DNA from: Roseiarcus sp963761435
GTDB taxonomy: Bacteria; Pseudomonadota; Alphaproteobacteria; Rhizobiales; Beijerinckiaceae
DNA length: 64,000 nucleotides
Direction of reading: 5' to 3'
NCBI GenBank assembly: GCA_963761435.1
Contig: CAVXHJ010000001.1
Coordinates: forward strand, 310,001-374,000
The notes beneath the pieces are model-generated. The model had not been told where the DNA came from. It searched no databases and worked only from the letters and a program-made list of their open reading frames with translations. The first letter of the stretch is position 1. Every line of letters starts with the position of its first letter. The translations under genes and the position numbers were made by a program. Shown piece after piece: positions 8,480-18,230 of this stretch.

Positions 8480-10539
8480 CCAAGATCAACATCGACGGCA
8501 AGGAAATCGACGTTCCCGGCGACTATACGCTGCTCCAAGCCTGCGAGGCCGCCGGCGCGGAGGTGCCGCGGTTCTGCTTTCATGAAAGACTGTCGATCGC
8601 GGGCAATTGCAGGATGTGCCTGGTCGAGGTGAAAGGCGGACCGCCGAAGCCGACAGCGTCCTGCGCGATGGCGGTGAAGGATTTCCGCCCAGGCCCGAAT
8701 GGCGAACCGCCCGTCGTGTTCACGAATTCGCCGATGGCGCGCAAGGCGCGCAAAGGGGTGATGGAGTTCCTGCTCATCAATCATCCGCTCGACTGCCCGA
8801 TCTGCGACCAGGGCGGCGAATGCGATCTGCAGGATCAGGCGATGGGCTACGGCGCCGACACGTCGCGGTTCGCCGAGAACAAGCGCGCCGTCGAGGACAA
8901 GTTCATCGGCCCGCTGGTCAAAACCTCAATGAACCGCTGCATCCAATGCACGCGCTGCGTGCGCTTTGTGACCGAGGTCGCAGGCGTTCCAGAACTCGGC
9001 GCGATCGGGCGGGGCGAAGATATGGAGATCACGTCCTATCTCGAGCGGGCGCTGACGTCGGAGTTGCAAGGCAATGTGGTCGACCTTTGTCCCGTTGGAG
9101 CCCTGACATCGAAACCGACCGCCTTCCACGCGCGCCCATGGGAGTACGTCAAGACCGAGTCGGTCGACGTCATGGATGCGCTGGGCTCCTCAATTAGGCT
9201 CGATTCCCGCGGCCGCGAGATCGTCCGCATCCTTCCGCGCGTCAACGATGCAATCAACGAAGAGTGGATCTCCGACAAGTCCCGGCACATTGTTGACGGG
9301 CTTAAGACGCAACGGCTCGACCGCCCGTACGTGCGCGTCGGCGGCTCGCTCAAACCTGCAAGCTGGGCGCAGGCTTTCGCCGCCATCGCCAGCAAGGTCA
9401 AGGGGACGTCGCCGTCCCGGATCGGCGCGATCGTCGGCGATTTGGCGACGGTCGAGGAAATGTTCGCGCTCAAGGCGCTCGTCGCCAAGCTCGGCTCGCC
9501 GAACATAGATTGCCGCCAGGACGGCTCGAGACTGCATCCGAAGTTCGGCCGCGCGTCCTATCTTTTCAACTCGACGATCGCCGGCATCGACCAGGCCGAC
9601 GCCATTCTCGTCATCGGCTCGAATCCGCGCCACGAAGCGCCGGTGCTCAATGCGCGAATCCGTAAGCGCTGGCTCACCGGCGGCGTGCTGACAGGGCTCC
9701 TCGGCGAGAAGGCCGACCTCACTTACAACTACAATTACCTCGGCGCTGGCCCAGAATCGCTTGCCGTTTTCGCGGACCACCCGCCTGCCAACAAGGCCAA
9801 GCCGATGCTCATCCTTGGCGCCGGAGCCTTCGCGCGGCCGGATGGGCAGGCGGTTCTTTCGCTCGCCGCCAAGACCGCGCTGTCGCTCGGCGTGGTGAAG
9901 GAGGGGTGGAACGGCTTCAATATCCTGCACAGCGCGGCCTCACGCGTCGGCGGGCTTGATCTCGGCCTTGTTCCCGGCGAAGGCGCGCTTGACGCCTTGG
10001 CGATGACGAAGGCCGGCGCGGTCGACGTGCTTGTCAATCTGGGCGCGGACGAGATCGGCATTGAGCCTGGCGCTTTCGTGGTCTACATCGGCACGCATGG
10101 CGATCGCGGGGCGCACAGGGCCGACGTCATCCTGCCGGGCGCGGCCTACACAGAGAAGACCGGCATTTATGTCAACACCGAGGGACGGCCGCAGTTTGCG
10201 GAGCGTGCGGTGTTCCCGCCTGGCGACGCTCGCGAGGATTGGTCGATTTTGCGCGCGTTGTCGGACGCGATTGGCGCGAGGCTGCCCTTCGATTCGCTTA
10301 CCCAGTTGCGGGCGGCGCTCGCTGGCGCCTATCCCTTCCTCGTGCGTTTCGACGCTCCCGCGTCTGCGGATGCAGCCGTCTTCGGCCAGATCGCCGCGCT
10401 CGGCGGCGAGATCGAAAAGTCGCCGTTCGTCCCGGCCGTCGCCGACTTCTACCTCTCCAATCCAATCGCTCGCGCCTCGCGCGTCATGGCCGAGTGTTCG
10501 GCTTTGGCCCGTGGCGCTCAGCGCGCCGCGGCGGAATAG
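8476..10539 (+). CDS. nuoG: NADH-quinone oxidoreductase subunit G
   Basis: A 687-residue 75-kDa subunit, the main electron wire of complex I. It has an N-terminal 2Fe-2S ferredoxin domain (CFHERLSIAGNCRMC and ASC), a His/Cys-coordinated cluster region (CDQGGECDLQDQ), the CIQCTRCVRF cluster and a molybdopterin oxidoreductase-like domain without the cofactor. ATG 8476 gives the family start MTKINIDGKEI and overlaps the previous stop by four bases; an upstream ATG at 8446 is unlikely. The spacing shows that the two inserted genes did not disrupt the operon. Confidence 0.96.
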   Translation: MTKINIDGKEIDVPGDYTLLQACEAAGAEVPRFCFHERLSIAGNCRMCLVEVKGGPPKPTASCAMAVKDFRPGPNGEPPVVFTNSPMARKARKGVMEFLLINHPLDCPICDQGGECDLQDQAMGYGADTSRFAENKRAVEDKFIGPLVKTSMNRCIQCTRCVRFVTEVAGVPELGAIGRGEDMEITSYLERALTSELQGNVVDLCPVGALTSKPTAFHARPWEYVKTESVDVMDALGSSIRLDSRGREIVRILPRVNDAINEEWISDKSRHIVDGLKTQRLDRPYVRVGGSLKPASWAQAFAAIASKVKGTSPSRIGAIVGDLATVEEMFALKALVAKLGSPNIDCRQDGSRLHPKFGRASYLFNSTIAGIDQADAILVIGSNPRHEAPVLNARIRKRWLTGGVLTGLLGEKADLTYNYNYLGAGPESLAVFADHPPANKAKPMLILGAGAFARPDGQAVLSLAAKTALSLGVVKEGWNGFNILHSAASRVGGLDLGLVPGEGALDALAMTKAGAVDVLVNLGADEIGIEPGAFVVYIGTHGDRGAHRADVILPGAAYTEKTGIYVNTEGRPQFAERAVFPPGDAREDWSILRALSDAIGARLPFDSLTQLRAALAGAYPFLVRFDAPASADAAVFGQIAALGGEIEKSPFVPAVADFYLSNPIARASRVMAECSALARGAQRAAAE

Positions 10540-10551
10540 GGCGATTCCAGA

Positions 10552-11727
10552 ATGAGCACCGCGACGCCCTCCCGTTCCGGTTCTTCGCCCTGGGGCGCGA
10601 TCCTTGCGATTGGCGCGCTTGTCATCGTCGCGATCGTCGCGCTTTTGTGGCTTCTGGTCGAAAGCGGCACATTGGCGGCGATCGGCGAATGGATGCACGA
10701 GAGCGATTTCGGCTCGTTGCTGAGGCACGTGCTGGAAAGTCTGCTGCTCCTTGTCTGTCTCCTCCTCTCCACCGCGGCGTTCATCTACATCGAACGCAAA
10801 ATCTGGGGTTCCGTCCAATTGCGGCGTGGGCCCAACGTGGTCGGACCCTGGGGCGTGCTGCAGCCTTTCGCGGATTTTCTCAAGTTCATAGTCAAAGAAC
10901 CGATCATACCGGCGGCCGCCAACAAGGGCGTATTCATCCTGGCGCCTATCGTTTCCGTCGTGCTGGCCTTTTCCGCGTGGGCGGTGATCCCTGTCGCCGA
11001 CGGCTGGTCGATCAGCAATATCAATGTTGGCGTCCTCTATCTCTTCGCCGTCTCGTCGCTCGGGGTGTACGGAATCATCATGGCGGGCTGGGCGTCCAAT
11101 TCGAAGTACCCGCTGCTGTCAGCTTTGCGCTCGGCAGCGCAAATGGTGTCGTACGAAGTGTCGATCGGCTTCGTCATTGTCACTGTGGTGATGTGCGCGG
11201 GCTCGCTCAACCTCTCGGACATCGTGCGCGCGCAGGACACGCAATTCGGAATCCTCGGCTGGTATTGGTTGCCGCTCTTGCCGATGTTCGTCATTTTCTT
11301 TGTTTCCGCGCTCGCCGAAACGAACCGGCCCCCGTTCGATCTGACGGAAGCCGAATCCGAGCTCGTCGCCGGCTATTCGGTCGAGTATTCCGCTTCGCTC
11401 TTCCTCCTGCAGTACCTCACCGAACTTGTCGCCATATTGACCATGTCGGCTATGACCGCGGTGCTATTCCTGGGCGGATGGCTCTCGCCGCTGCCTTTCC
11501 CGCCGTTCACCTGGGTGCCGGGGCTGATCTGGTTCCTGCTGAAGGCATGGTCGGTCGTGTTCATGTTCTCGATGGTGAAGGCTTTCGTGCCGCGCTATCG
11601 TTACGATCAATTGATGCGGCTCGGCTGGAAAGTGTTCTTGCCGATCTCGTTGGTGATGGTGGTCGTCGTGGCCGGCGTGCTCGAATTCACTGGGTTCGGC
11701 GCGAACGCCTCCGGTCCCCTTGGCTGA
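10552..11727 (+). CDS. nuoH: NADH-quinone oxidoreductase subunit H
   Basis: A 391-residue membrane subunit (ND1 homologue) that lines the quinone channel. Conserved elements include IERKIWGSVQLRRGPN, the EPIIPA loop and AETNRPPFDLTEAESELVAGYS. The N-terminus is about 45 residues longer than in many homologues and holds an additional hydrophobic segment (about 17–40) before the usual first helix. It follows nuoG by 12 bp. Confidence 0.96.
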   Translation: MSTATPSRSGSSPWGAILAIGALVIVAIVALLWLLVESGTLAAIGEWMHESDFGSLLRHVLESLLLLVCLLLSTAAFIYIERKIWGSVQLRRGPNVVGPWGVLQPFADFLKFIVKEPIIPAAANKGVFILAPIVSVVLAFSAWAVIPVADGWSISNINVGVLYLFAVSSLGVYGIIMAGWASNSKYPLLSALRSAAQMVSYEVSIGFVIVTVVMCAGSLNLSDIVRAQDTQFGILGWYWLPLLPMFVIFFVSALAETNRPPFDLTEAESELVAGYSVEYSASLFLLQYLTELVAILTMSAMTAVLFLGGWLSPLPFPPFTWVPGLIWFLLKAWSVVFMFSMVKAFVPRYRYDQLMRLGWKVFLPISLVMVVVVAGVLEFTGFGANASGPLG

Positions 11728-11744
11728 CGGAGGAGGGGAAGACC

Positions 11745-12239
11745 ATGGCTCTCAGGCTCGCTCAAGCAACTCGGTCGCTGTTCCTGGGGGAATTTTTTGC
11801 AGCGCTTGCGCTGTCGATCCGATACATGTTCAAGCCGAAGGCGACGCTGAACTATCCGCATGAAAAGTCGCAGCTCAGCCCGCGCTTCCGCGGCGAACAT
11901 GCGCTGCGCCGCTATCCCAACGGGGAGGAGCGCTGCATCGCTTGCAAGCTGTGCGAGGCGATTTGTCCCGCCCAGGCGATCACTATCGAGGCGGGCCCGA
12001 GGCGCAATGACGGCACGCGGCGCACGACGCGCTATGACATTGACATGGTCAAGTGCATCTATTGCGGCCTGTGCCAGGAAGCGTGTCCGGTCGACGCGAT
12101 CGTCGAAGGGCCGAACTTCGAATTCGCGACCGAGACGCGCGAAGAGCTTTACTACGACAAGCAACGATTGCTGGCGAATGGTGATCGCTGGGAGCGGGAG
12201 TTGGCGCGCAATATCGCGCTCAACGCCCCGCATCGATAG
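11745..12239 (+). CDS. nuoI: NADH-quinone oxidoreductase subunit I
   Basis: A 164-residue TYKY-type subunit with two [4Fe-4S] clusters (N6a, N6b). Both binding motifs are visible: CIACKLCEAICP and CIYCGLCQEACP, each with a following Pro. The N-terminal amphipathic helix lies on the membrane arm. A good ribosome binding site (GGAGGGGAAG) precedes ATG 11745. The same frame stays open far upstream across nuoG and nuoH, but that part is a codon-bias artefact. Confidence 0.96.
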   Translation: MALRLAQATRSLFLGEFFAALALSIRYMFKPKATLNYPHEKSQLSPRFRGEHALRRYPNGEERCIACKLCEAICPAQAITIEAGPRRNDGTRRTTRYDIDMVKCIYCGLCQEACPVDAIVEGPNFEFATETREELYYDKQRLLANGDRWERELARNIALNAPHR

Positions 12240-12312
12240 CGGCCGTCTTCCCTAGGGAGGATGGATGACGACAATGGCCCGCCGGTGATGGGCTTTTGAT
12301 GAGAGGCGGGCG

Positions 12313-12915
12313 ATGCAGGCCGATGCTCTGTTCTTCTGGGTTTTTGCGACGGTCCTGGTCGTGTCGGCCTTCGCCGTCATTATGGCCAGGAACCCGGTCC
12401 ATTCGGTGCTGTTCCTCATTCTTTCCTTTGTTTGCGCTGCCGGCCTGTTCCTTCTGATGGGCGCAGAGTTTTTGGCGATGATCCTGATCATCGTCTATGT
12501 CGGGGCAGTCGCGGTGCTGTTCCTGTTCGTCGTCATGCTGCTCGACGTGGACTTCGCCCGGCTGAGGCAGGGCTTCGTCGAATATCTGCCGCAAGGGCTC
12601 TTGATCGCACTGGTGGTCGCGATCGAGCTCATCTACGTCGTCTCCGGCATTGGCCCCTCGTCGAGGGCGGCGAGCGCAGCGACGCCGGTGGGCACGCTCA
12701 GCAACACCGCTGCGCTCGGCGAGGTTCTGTACACCCGCTACTTCTACTTCTTCCAGGCGTCCGGAATGATCCTGCTCACCGCGATGATCGGCGCGATTGT
12801 TCTGACCCTTCAGCACAAGGCGGGCGTGAAGCGGCAGGACGTCGGCGCCCAGGTCGCGCGGACTCCCGAGACAGCGGTCGAGGTGCGCAAGGTCCCCTCG
12901 CGCGCTGGCATATGA
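12313..12915 (+). CDS. nuoJ: NADH-quinone oxidoreductase subunit J
   Basis: A 200-residue membrane subunit (ND6 homologue) with five hydrophobic helices, involved in the conformational coupling of complex I. The NPVHSVLFLI segment, the conserved EFLAMILIIVYVGAVAVLFLFV helix (with the pi-bulge region) and HKAGVKRQ near the end are typical. The 73 bp between nuoI and nuoJ is the widest gap in the operon apart from the region with extra genes; no separate gene fits there. Confidence 0.95.
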   Translation: MQADALFFWVFATVLVVSAFAVIMARNPVHSVLFLILSFVCAAGLFLLMGAEFLAMILIIVYVGAVAVLFLFVVMLLDVDFARLRQGFVEYLPQGLLIALVVAIELIYVVSGIGPSSRAASAATPVGTLSNTAALGEVLYTRYFYFFQASGMILLTAMIGAIVLTLQHKAGVKRQDVGAQVARTPETAVEVRKVPSRAGI

Positions 12916-12927
12916 AGGATCACGGGC

Positions 12928-13236
12928 ATGGGAATCGGCCTCACCAACTATCTCACCCTCGCCGCGATCGTGTTCACGGTCGGTATTGCCGGCATCATCC
13001 TCAACCACAAGAACATCATCATTATCCTCATGTCGGTTGAGCTCATTCTTCTATCCGTGAACATCAACCTCGTGGCCTTTTCGGCCTATTCGGGCGATCT
13101 GACAGGCCAAGCGTTCGCCCTCTTCATCCTCACGGTCGCCGCCGCGGAGTCGGCGATCGGCCTCGCGATTCTTGTAGCCTACTACCGCAACCGTGGTTCG
13201 ATCGCGGTCGAAGACATCAATTCGCTGAAGGGCTGA
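12928..13236 (+). CDS. nuoK: NADH-quinone oxidoreductase subunit K
   Basis: A 102-residue, three-helix membrane subunit (ND4L homologue). The two functionally important Glu residues in helices 2 and 3 are visible in MSVELILLSVNIN and AAAESAIGLAI. The N-terminus MGIGLTNYLTLAAIVF is family-typical. It lies between nuoJ and nuoL with 12-bp and 9-bp gaps. Confidence 0.96.
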   Translation: MGIGLTNYLTLAAIVFTVGIAGIILNHKNIIIILMSVELILLSVNINLVAFSAYSGDLTGQAFALFILTVAAAESAIGLAILVAYYRNRGSIAVEDINSLKG

Positions 13237-13245
13237 GGCCAATTC

Positions 13246-15243
13246 ATGTATGAGCTGATCGTCTTCCTGCCGCTTCTCGGGTTCCTGATCGCTGGCGTTT
13301 TCGGGCCTTGGATCGGCGCGCGCGGCGCCGAATATGTCACGACCGGCCTGCTTGGCGTTTCCTTCGTTCTCGCATGGATCGCGTTCGTGATGGTCGCGGG
13401 CGGAGCCGACGCTCACATTGTTCTCGGCAACTGGTTCACCTCCGGCAAGCTCGTCGCTACGTGGGCTCTTCGCATCGACACGCTGACCGCGGTCATGCTC
13501 GTTGTGGTGACGACGGTTTCGTTCCTCGTCCACATCTATTCCATCGGCTACATGTCGGAGGACCCGTCACGACCACGGTTTTTCGCCTACCTTTCACTCT
13601 TCACCTTCGCCATGCTGATGCTGGTGACGTCGGACAATCTGGTTCAGCTCTTCTTCGGCTGGGAGGGCGTCGGTCTGATGTCCTACCTGCTGGTCGGCTT
13701 CTGGTACGAGAAGCCTGCGCCTAACGCAGCGGCGATCAAGGCGTTCGTCGTCAACCGGGTCGGCGACTTCGGTTTTTCGCTCGGGATCTTTCTCACCTAC
13801 TACCTGACGGGCTCAGTCGCTTTCGATCAGATTTTCGCCGCGGCGCCTGGTCTTGTCGGTAAGACGGTGCATTTTATCGGCTTCGATTGGGACGCGGTGA
13901 CGCTCGCCTGCCTGCTCTTGTTCATGGGCGCAATGGGCAAGTCCGCGCAGTTTCTTCTCCACACCTGGCTTCCTGACGCCATGGAAGGCCCGACTCCGGT
14001 CTCCGCCCTTATTCATGCGGCGACCATGGTCACGGCGGGCGTGTTCATGGTGGCGCGTTTGTCGCCCTTGTTCGAGTTCTCTCCGGCTGCGCTCAGCGTG
14101 GTCACCATCGTCGGGGGCACGACCGCTTTCTTCGCCGCCACCGTGGCCGGCGTTCAGATGGACATCAAGAAGGTCGTCGCCTATTCGACGTGCTCGCAGC
14201 TCGGCTACATGTTTGTCGGCCTCGGCGTAGGCGGCTATAGCCTTGGCATTTTCCATCTGTTCACTCACGCCTTCTTTAAGGGCCTTTTATTTCTCTGCTG
14301 CGGTTCGGTTATCACCGCGATGCATCACGAGCAGGACATGCGCGCGATGGGTGGGCTCCGAAAGGAGCTGCCAATCACCTTCTGGACGATGATGGCCGGC
14401 GCGCTGGCGCTGAGCGCCGTCGGCATCCCCTTCACGCCGATTGGCTTTGCCGGGTTTGTGTCGAAAGACCCGATCATCGAGGCGGCCTTCGTCTCTCATC
14501 GCTTCGGCGCGACATACGCGTTCTGGTGCGCCGACATCGCGGCCGGACTGACCGCGTTCTACACTTGGCGCCTCATGTTCATGACTTTCTTCGGCAAGCG
14601 CGGCGACTGGTCAGCCAGCCTGCCGAGCGCGCACGGCGAGCACGCTCCGGGCGATCATGACCACGGGGATCATCCCGCGCACGAATCTCCGTTGGTCATG
14701 CTTGTTCCGCTCATCGTGCTGGCCGTCGGCGCCACTTTTGCCGGCGTCGCCTTCCGCTATCTTTTCATCGGCGGAGGCTACGAGTTGTTTTGGCGCAATT
14801 CCCTGTTCCTTGGACAGGAGAATCGCATCCTCGAGGAAATCGAGCACGCTCCGGCGCTGGTCTCACTGTCGCCGAGCCTTTTCATGCTGGCCGGGATTGC
14901 GCTCGCCTATTACATGTACCTGGTCGATCGCACCGCGCCGCAGCGGCTGGCGAACGCCTTCCCCGCAACTTACCGTTTCCTGCTCCACAAGTGGTACTTC
15001 GACGAGCTTTATGACTTCCTGTTCGTCCGCCCGGCATTCGCCATCGGCCGGGCGTTCTGGAAAGGAGGCGACGGCGCGATCATCGACGGGCTTGGGCCCG
15101 ACGGCGTCTCCGCGCGCGTCCTCGACGTCGCTCGCAATGCAGTCCGGCTCCAGACCGGCTACGTCTACCACTACGCTTTCGCGATGCTGCTGGGCGCCGC
15201 CGCGCTGACGACTTGGTATCTGTTCAACGGGGCCATGCGATGA
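13246..15243 (+). CDS. nuoL: NADH-quinone oxidoreductase subunit L
   Basis: A 665-residue antiporter-like subunit (ND5 homologue), the distal proton pump with the long lateral helix. The key Lys/Glu region is seen in FFGWEGVGLMSYLLVGFW and in the AQFLLHTWLPDAMEGPTPVSALIHAATMV region. A His/Asp-rich cytoplasmic or periplasmic loop (about 465–483, HGEHAPGDHDHGDHPAHE) precedes the C-terminal helices. The stop overlaps the nuoM start (ATGA). Confidence 0.96.
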   Translation: MYELIVFLPLLGFLIAGVFGPWIGARGAEYVTTGLLGVSFVLAWIAFVMVAGGADAHIVLGNWFTSGKLVATWALRIDTLTAVMLVVVTTVSFLVHIYSIGYMSEDPSRPRFFAYLSLFTFAMLMLVTSDNLVQLFFGWEGVGLMSYLLVGFWYEKPAPNAAAIKAFVVNRVGDFGFSLGIFLTYYLTGSVAFDQIFAAAPGLVGKTVHFIGFDWDAVTLACLLLFMGAMGKSAQFLLHTWLPDAMEGPTPVSALIHAATMVTAGVFMVARLSPLFEFSPAALSVVTIVGGTTAFFAATVAGVQMDIKKVVAYSTCSQLGYMFVGLGVGGYSLGIFHLFTHAFFKGLLFLCCGSVITAMHHEQDMRAMGGLRKELPITFWTMMAGALALSAVGIPFTPIGFAGFVSKDPIIEAAFVSHRFGATYAFWCADIAAGLTAFYTWRLMFMTFFGKRGDWSASLPSAHGEHAPGDHDHGDHPAHESPLVMLVPLIVLAVGATFAGVAFRYLFIGGGYELFWRNSLFLGQENRILEEIEHAPALVSLSPSLFMLAGIALAYYMYLVDRTAPQRLANAFPATYRFLLHKWYFDELYDFLFVRPAFAIGRAFWKGGDGAIIDGLGPDGVSARVLDVARNAVRLQTGYVYHYAFAMLLGAAALTTWYLFNGAMR

Positions 15244-16742
15244 ACGGTTCCTGGATTCTCTCCGGCATCCTGGCGCTGCCGCTTGTCGGCGCGCTGTTCA
15301 TCCTCTTGCTCCCGGGCGACAGCGAGGCGACCAAGCGAAACGCGCGCTGGATTGCGCTGTTCACGACCCTGATCACCTTCGCCCTCACCCTCGTGGCCTG
15401 GTCGCGCTTCGACCCGGCTCAGCCCGGCTTTCAGCTTGTCGAGGAGAGCGATTGGTTCTCGCACGCGATTCTCTACAAGCTCGGCGTCGATGGCGTTTCG
15501 ATGCCGTTCGTGCTGCTCACCGCCTTCCTCATGCCGATCTGCATTGTTGCGTCCTGGACGCCGATTCAGACCCGCGTGAAAGAATACATGATCACCTTCC
15601 TGGTGATGGAGACCCTGATGGTCGGCGTCTTCGTCGCGCTCGACCTCGTGCTCTTCTATCTGTTCTTCGAGGGCGGCCTCATCCCGATGTTCATCATCAT
15701 CGGCGTCTGGGGTCACGGAAACCGCGTGTACGCGGCCTTCAAGTTCTTCCTTTACACCTTCACCGGGTCGGTCCTGATGTTGCTTGCGATCATGGCCATG
15801 TACTGGACTGCCGGCACGACCGACATCACGGTGCTGCTCAAGACGCACTTCCCGGTGAACATGCAGACATGGCTATGGCTTGGGTTCTTCGCCTCGTTCG
15901 CGGTCAAAATGCCGATGTGGCCGGTCCATACGTGGCTGCCCGATGCGCATGTCGAGGCCCCGACTGCGGGATCGGTCATGCTGGCCGCCATTCTCCTGAA
16001 GATGGGCGGGTACGGCTTCATCCGGTTTTCGCTTCCGATGTTCCCGGACGCCTCGCTTTATTTCACCCCGCTCATTTTCGCCCTGTCGGTGATCGCGATC
16101 ATCTACACCTCCCTGGTCGCGCTGGCGCAGGAGAGCATGAAGAAGCTGATCGCCTACTCGTCGGTCGCCCATATGGGTTTCGTGACGATGGGAATTTTCG
16201 CCGCGAACACGCAGGGCCTACAGGGCGCCGTCTATCAAATGGTGAGCCACGGGCTCATCTCCGGCGCCCTCTTCCTTTGTGTCGGTGTCGTTTACGACCG
16301 CATGCACACCTATGATATCGCCGCCTATGGCGGTCTCGTGCAGCGAATGCCCCTTTATGCGGTCGCCTTCATGGTGTTCACTCTGGGCAATGTCGGGCTG
16401 CCGGGGACCACGGGCTTCATAGGCGAATTCCTGACCCTGATCGGCACGTTTCAGACCAACAATTGGGTCGCGTTTCTGGCCACCTTCGGCATAATCCTGT
16501 CGGCTTGCTATGCGCTCTATCTCTATCGCCGGGTCATCTTCGGCGTGATCGAGAAGCCGAGCCTGATGGGCATCGCCGACCTCACGGGCCGCGAGATCGT
16601 AACCCTTCTGCCGCTGGGGCTCCTGATGCTCTTCTACGGCGTGCACCCGCAGCCGATCATCGACGCCAGCGCGGCCTCGATCGACCAGATCATCCAGGGC
16701 TTCCAGCACGCGGTGTCAGCGACCAAGACAGCGGGCCTGTGA
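15240..16742 (+). CDS. nuoM: NADH-quinone oxidoreductase subunit M
   Basis: A 500-residue antiporter-like proton-pumping subunit (ND4 homologue). Typical are FFEGGLIPMFIIIGVWG, KMPMWPVHTWLPDAHVEAPTAGS with the conserved Lys, and SSVAHMGFV. ATG 15240 overlaps the nuoL stop by four bases and gives the expected N-terminus; the upstream ATG-like reading at 15213 is rejected. Confidence 0.96.
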   Translation: MNGSWILSGILALPLVGALFILLLPGDSEATKRNARWIALFTTLITFALTLVAWSRFDPAQPGFQLVEESDWFSHAILYKLGVDGVSMPFVLLTAFLMPICIVASWTPIQTRVKEYMITFLVMETLMVGVFVALDLVLFYLFFEGGLIPMFIIIGVWGHGNRVYAAFKFFLYTFTGSVLMLLAIMAMYWTAGTTDITVLLKTHFPVNMQTWLWLGFFASFAVKMPMWPVHTWLPDAHVEAPTAGSVMLAAILLKMGGYGFIRFSLPMFPDASLYFTPLIFALSVIAIIYTSLVALAQESMKKLIAYSSVAHMGFVTMGIFAANTQGLQGAVYQMVSHGLISGALFLCVGVVYDRMHTYDIAAYGGLVQRMPLYAVAFMVFTLGNVGLPGTTGFIGEFLTLIGTFQTNNWVAFLATFGIILSACYALYLYRRVIFGVIEKPSLMGIADLTGREIVTLLPLGLLMLFYGVHPQPIIDASAASIDQIIQGFQHAVSATKTAGL

Positions 16743-16796
16743 TGGCGCTCCGGGGTTTGCGCCGCCGATTGTTTGTCTTCTGAACGAGCGATAGCC

Positions 16797-18230
16797 ATGC
16801 ACGAGACGGCCATTTCTCTCCCCGTAGTCCTGCCGGAAGCGGTGCTGGCGGCTGGGACTTTGGCGCTCGTGCTTTACGGGGCGCTGCGCGGCGAGCGGGG
16901 GTCGAATCTCGTGAACGAGATCGCCGTCGGTCTGCTCGGCCTCGTATTGATTCTGATGGTGGCCAAGAACCGCCCGATGGGCGTTACGTTCTATGGCTCC
17001 TTCGCCGACGACGCCTTTACCCGCTTCATGGGCGCGGTCACGCTGGTCGGCTCCCTGGTGACGGTTCTGCTGTCCGTCGAGTTCATGCGCCAGGAGCGGG
17101 TTGGCGGGTTCGAATTCCCGGTGCTGATTCTCATCTCCACCCTTGGCATGCTGATGCTGATCGCGGCCAATGACTTCATAGCGCTCTACCTCGGCTTCGA
17201 ACTGATGAGCCTGGCGCTTTACGTGATCGCGGCCTACCGGCGGCATGACGCGCGCGCGACGGAGGCCGGCCTCAAGTATTTTGTCCTCGGCGCCTTGTCC
17301 TCGGGGATGATGCTGTACGGGATCTCGCTCGTTTACGGCTATTCCGGCTCGGTCGCCTTTAGCGCGGTGGCGAACGCGGTCCATGATCACGGGAGCATCG
17401 GCGTCCTGTTCGGCCTGGTGTTTCTGCTGACTGGGCTGGCGTTCAAGATTTCCGTCGTGCCGTTCCATATGTGGACGCCCGACGTCTACGAGGGAGCGCC
17501 GACGCCGGTGACGACGTTCTTCGCCTCCGCGCCCAAGGTCGCTGCGATGGCGGTGCTGATTCGGGTCATGGTCACCGCCTTTCCGGGCATCGCCAACGAC
17601 TGGCGCCAGATCCTCACCTTTGTCTCGATCGCCTCCATGGTGCTCGGCGCCTTCGCGGCCATCAACCAGCGCAACTTCAAGCGGCTGATGGCCTATTCGT
17701 CGATCGGCCACATGGGATACGCGCTGGTTGGCCTCGCCGCAGGCACGGTCGAGGGCGCGCAGAGCGTCGTCATTTACATGGCGATCTACGTCGTGATGAC
17801 GCTTGGAACCTTCGCCGCCATTCTGTCCATGCGGCGTGAAGGCCGCGCGGTCGAGACGATGGCCGACCTCGCGGGCCTGGCGCGGACCAATCCGACGATG
17901 GCCTTCTTTTTGGCGACGATGATGTTCTCGCTCGCGGGCGTTCCACCGCTCGCCGGCTTTTTCGCCAAGTTCTATGTCTTTGCGGCCGCAATCAAGGCGG
18001 GTCTCTATGGCCTATCGGTCATTGGCGTGCTGGCGAGTTGCGTCGCCGCCTATTATTACCTCAGGATCGTCAAGCTGATGTATTTCGACGAGCCTGCGCC
18101 CGCCTTCGATCGTCCTGGGACTGTCGCCCGCGTGGTGCTCGCCCTTTCGGCGCTTTCGATCCTCCTCTTCGTGTTCGCGCCGTCGCCGATCACCAACGCC
18201 GCGATGGCGGCCGCACAGTCGCTCTTTTGA
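16797..18230 (+). CDS. nuoN: NADH-quinone oxidoreductase subunit N
   Basis: A 477-residue antiporter-like proton pump (ND2 homologue) and last subunit of the operon. Conserved parts include YLGFELMSLALYVIAAYRR, KISVVPFHMWTPDVYEGAPTPVT with the channel Lys, and AYSSIGHMGYALVG. ATG 16797 is preferred over 16773 because it lies after a purine-rich stretch and gives the usual N-terminal helix. The stop overlaps the TTG start of birA, suggesting that birA is read from the nuo transcript. Confidence 0.96.
   Translation: MHETAISLPVVLPEAVLAAGTLALVLYGALRGERGSNLVNEIAVGLLGLVLILMVAKNRPMGVTFYGSFADDAFTRFMGAVTLVGSLVTVLLSVEFMRQERVGGFEFPVLILISTLGMLMLIAANDFIALYLGFELMSLALYVIAAYRRHDARATEAGLKYFVLGALSSGMMLYGISLVYGYSGSVAFSAVANAVHDHGSIGVLFGLVFLLTGLAFKISVVPFHMWTPDVYEGAPTPVTTFFASAPKVAAMAVLIRVMVTAFPGIANDWRQILTFVSIASMVLGAFAAINQRNFKRLMAYSSIGHMGYALVGLAAGTVEGAQSVVIYMAIYVVMTLGTFAAILSMRREGRAVETMADLAGLARTNPTMAFFLATMMFSLAGVPPLAGFFAKFYVFAAAIKAGLYGLSVIGVLASCVAAYYYLRIVKLMYFDEPAPAFDRPGTVARVVLALSALSILLFVFAPSPITNAAMAAAQSLF

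Noticed and set aside
10239..11744. Long upstream extension of the nuoI frame
   Set aside because: It overlaps nuoG and nuoH entirely and has no family likeness; nuoI starts at 11745 after a good ribosome binding site.
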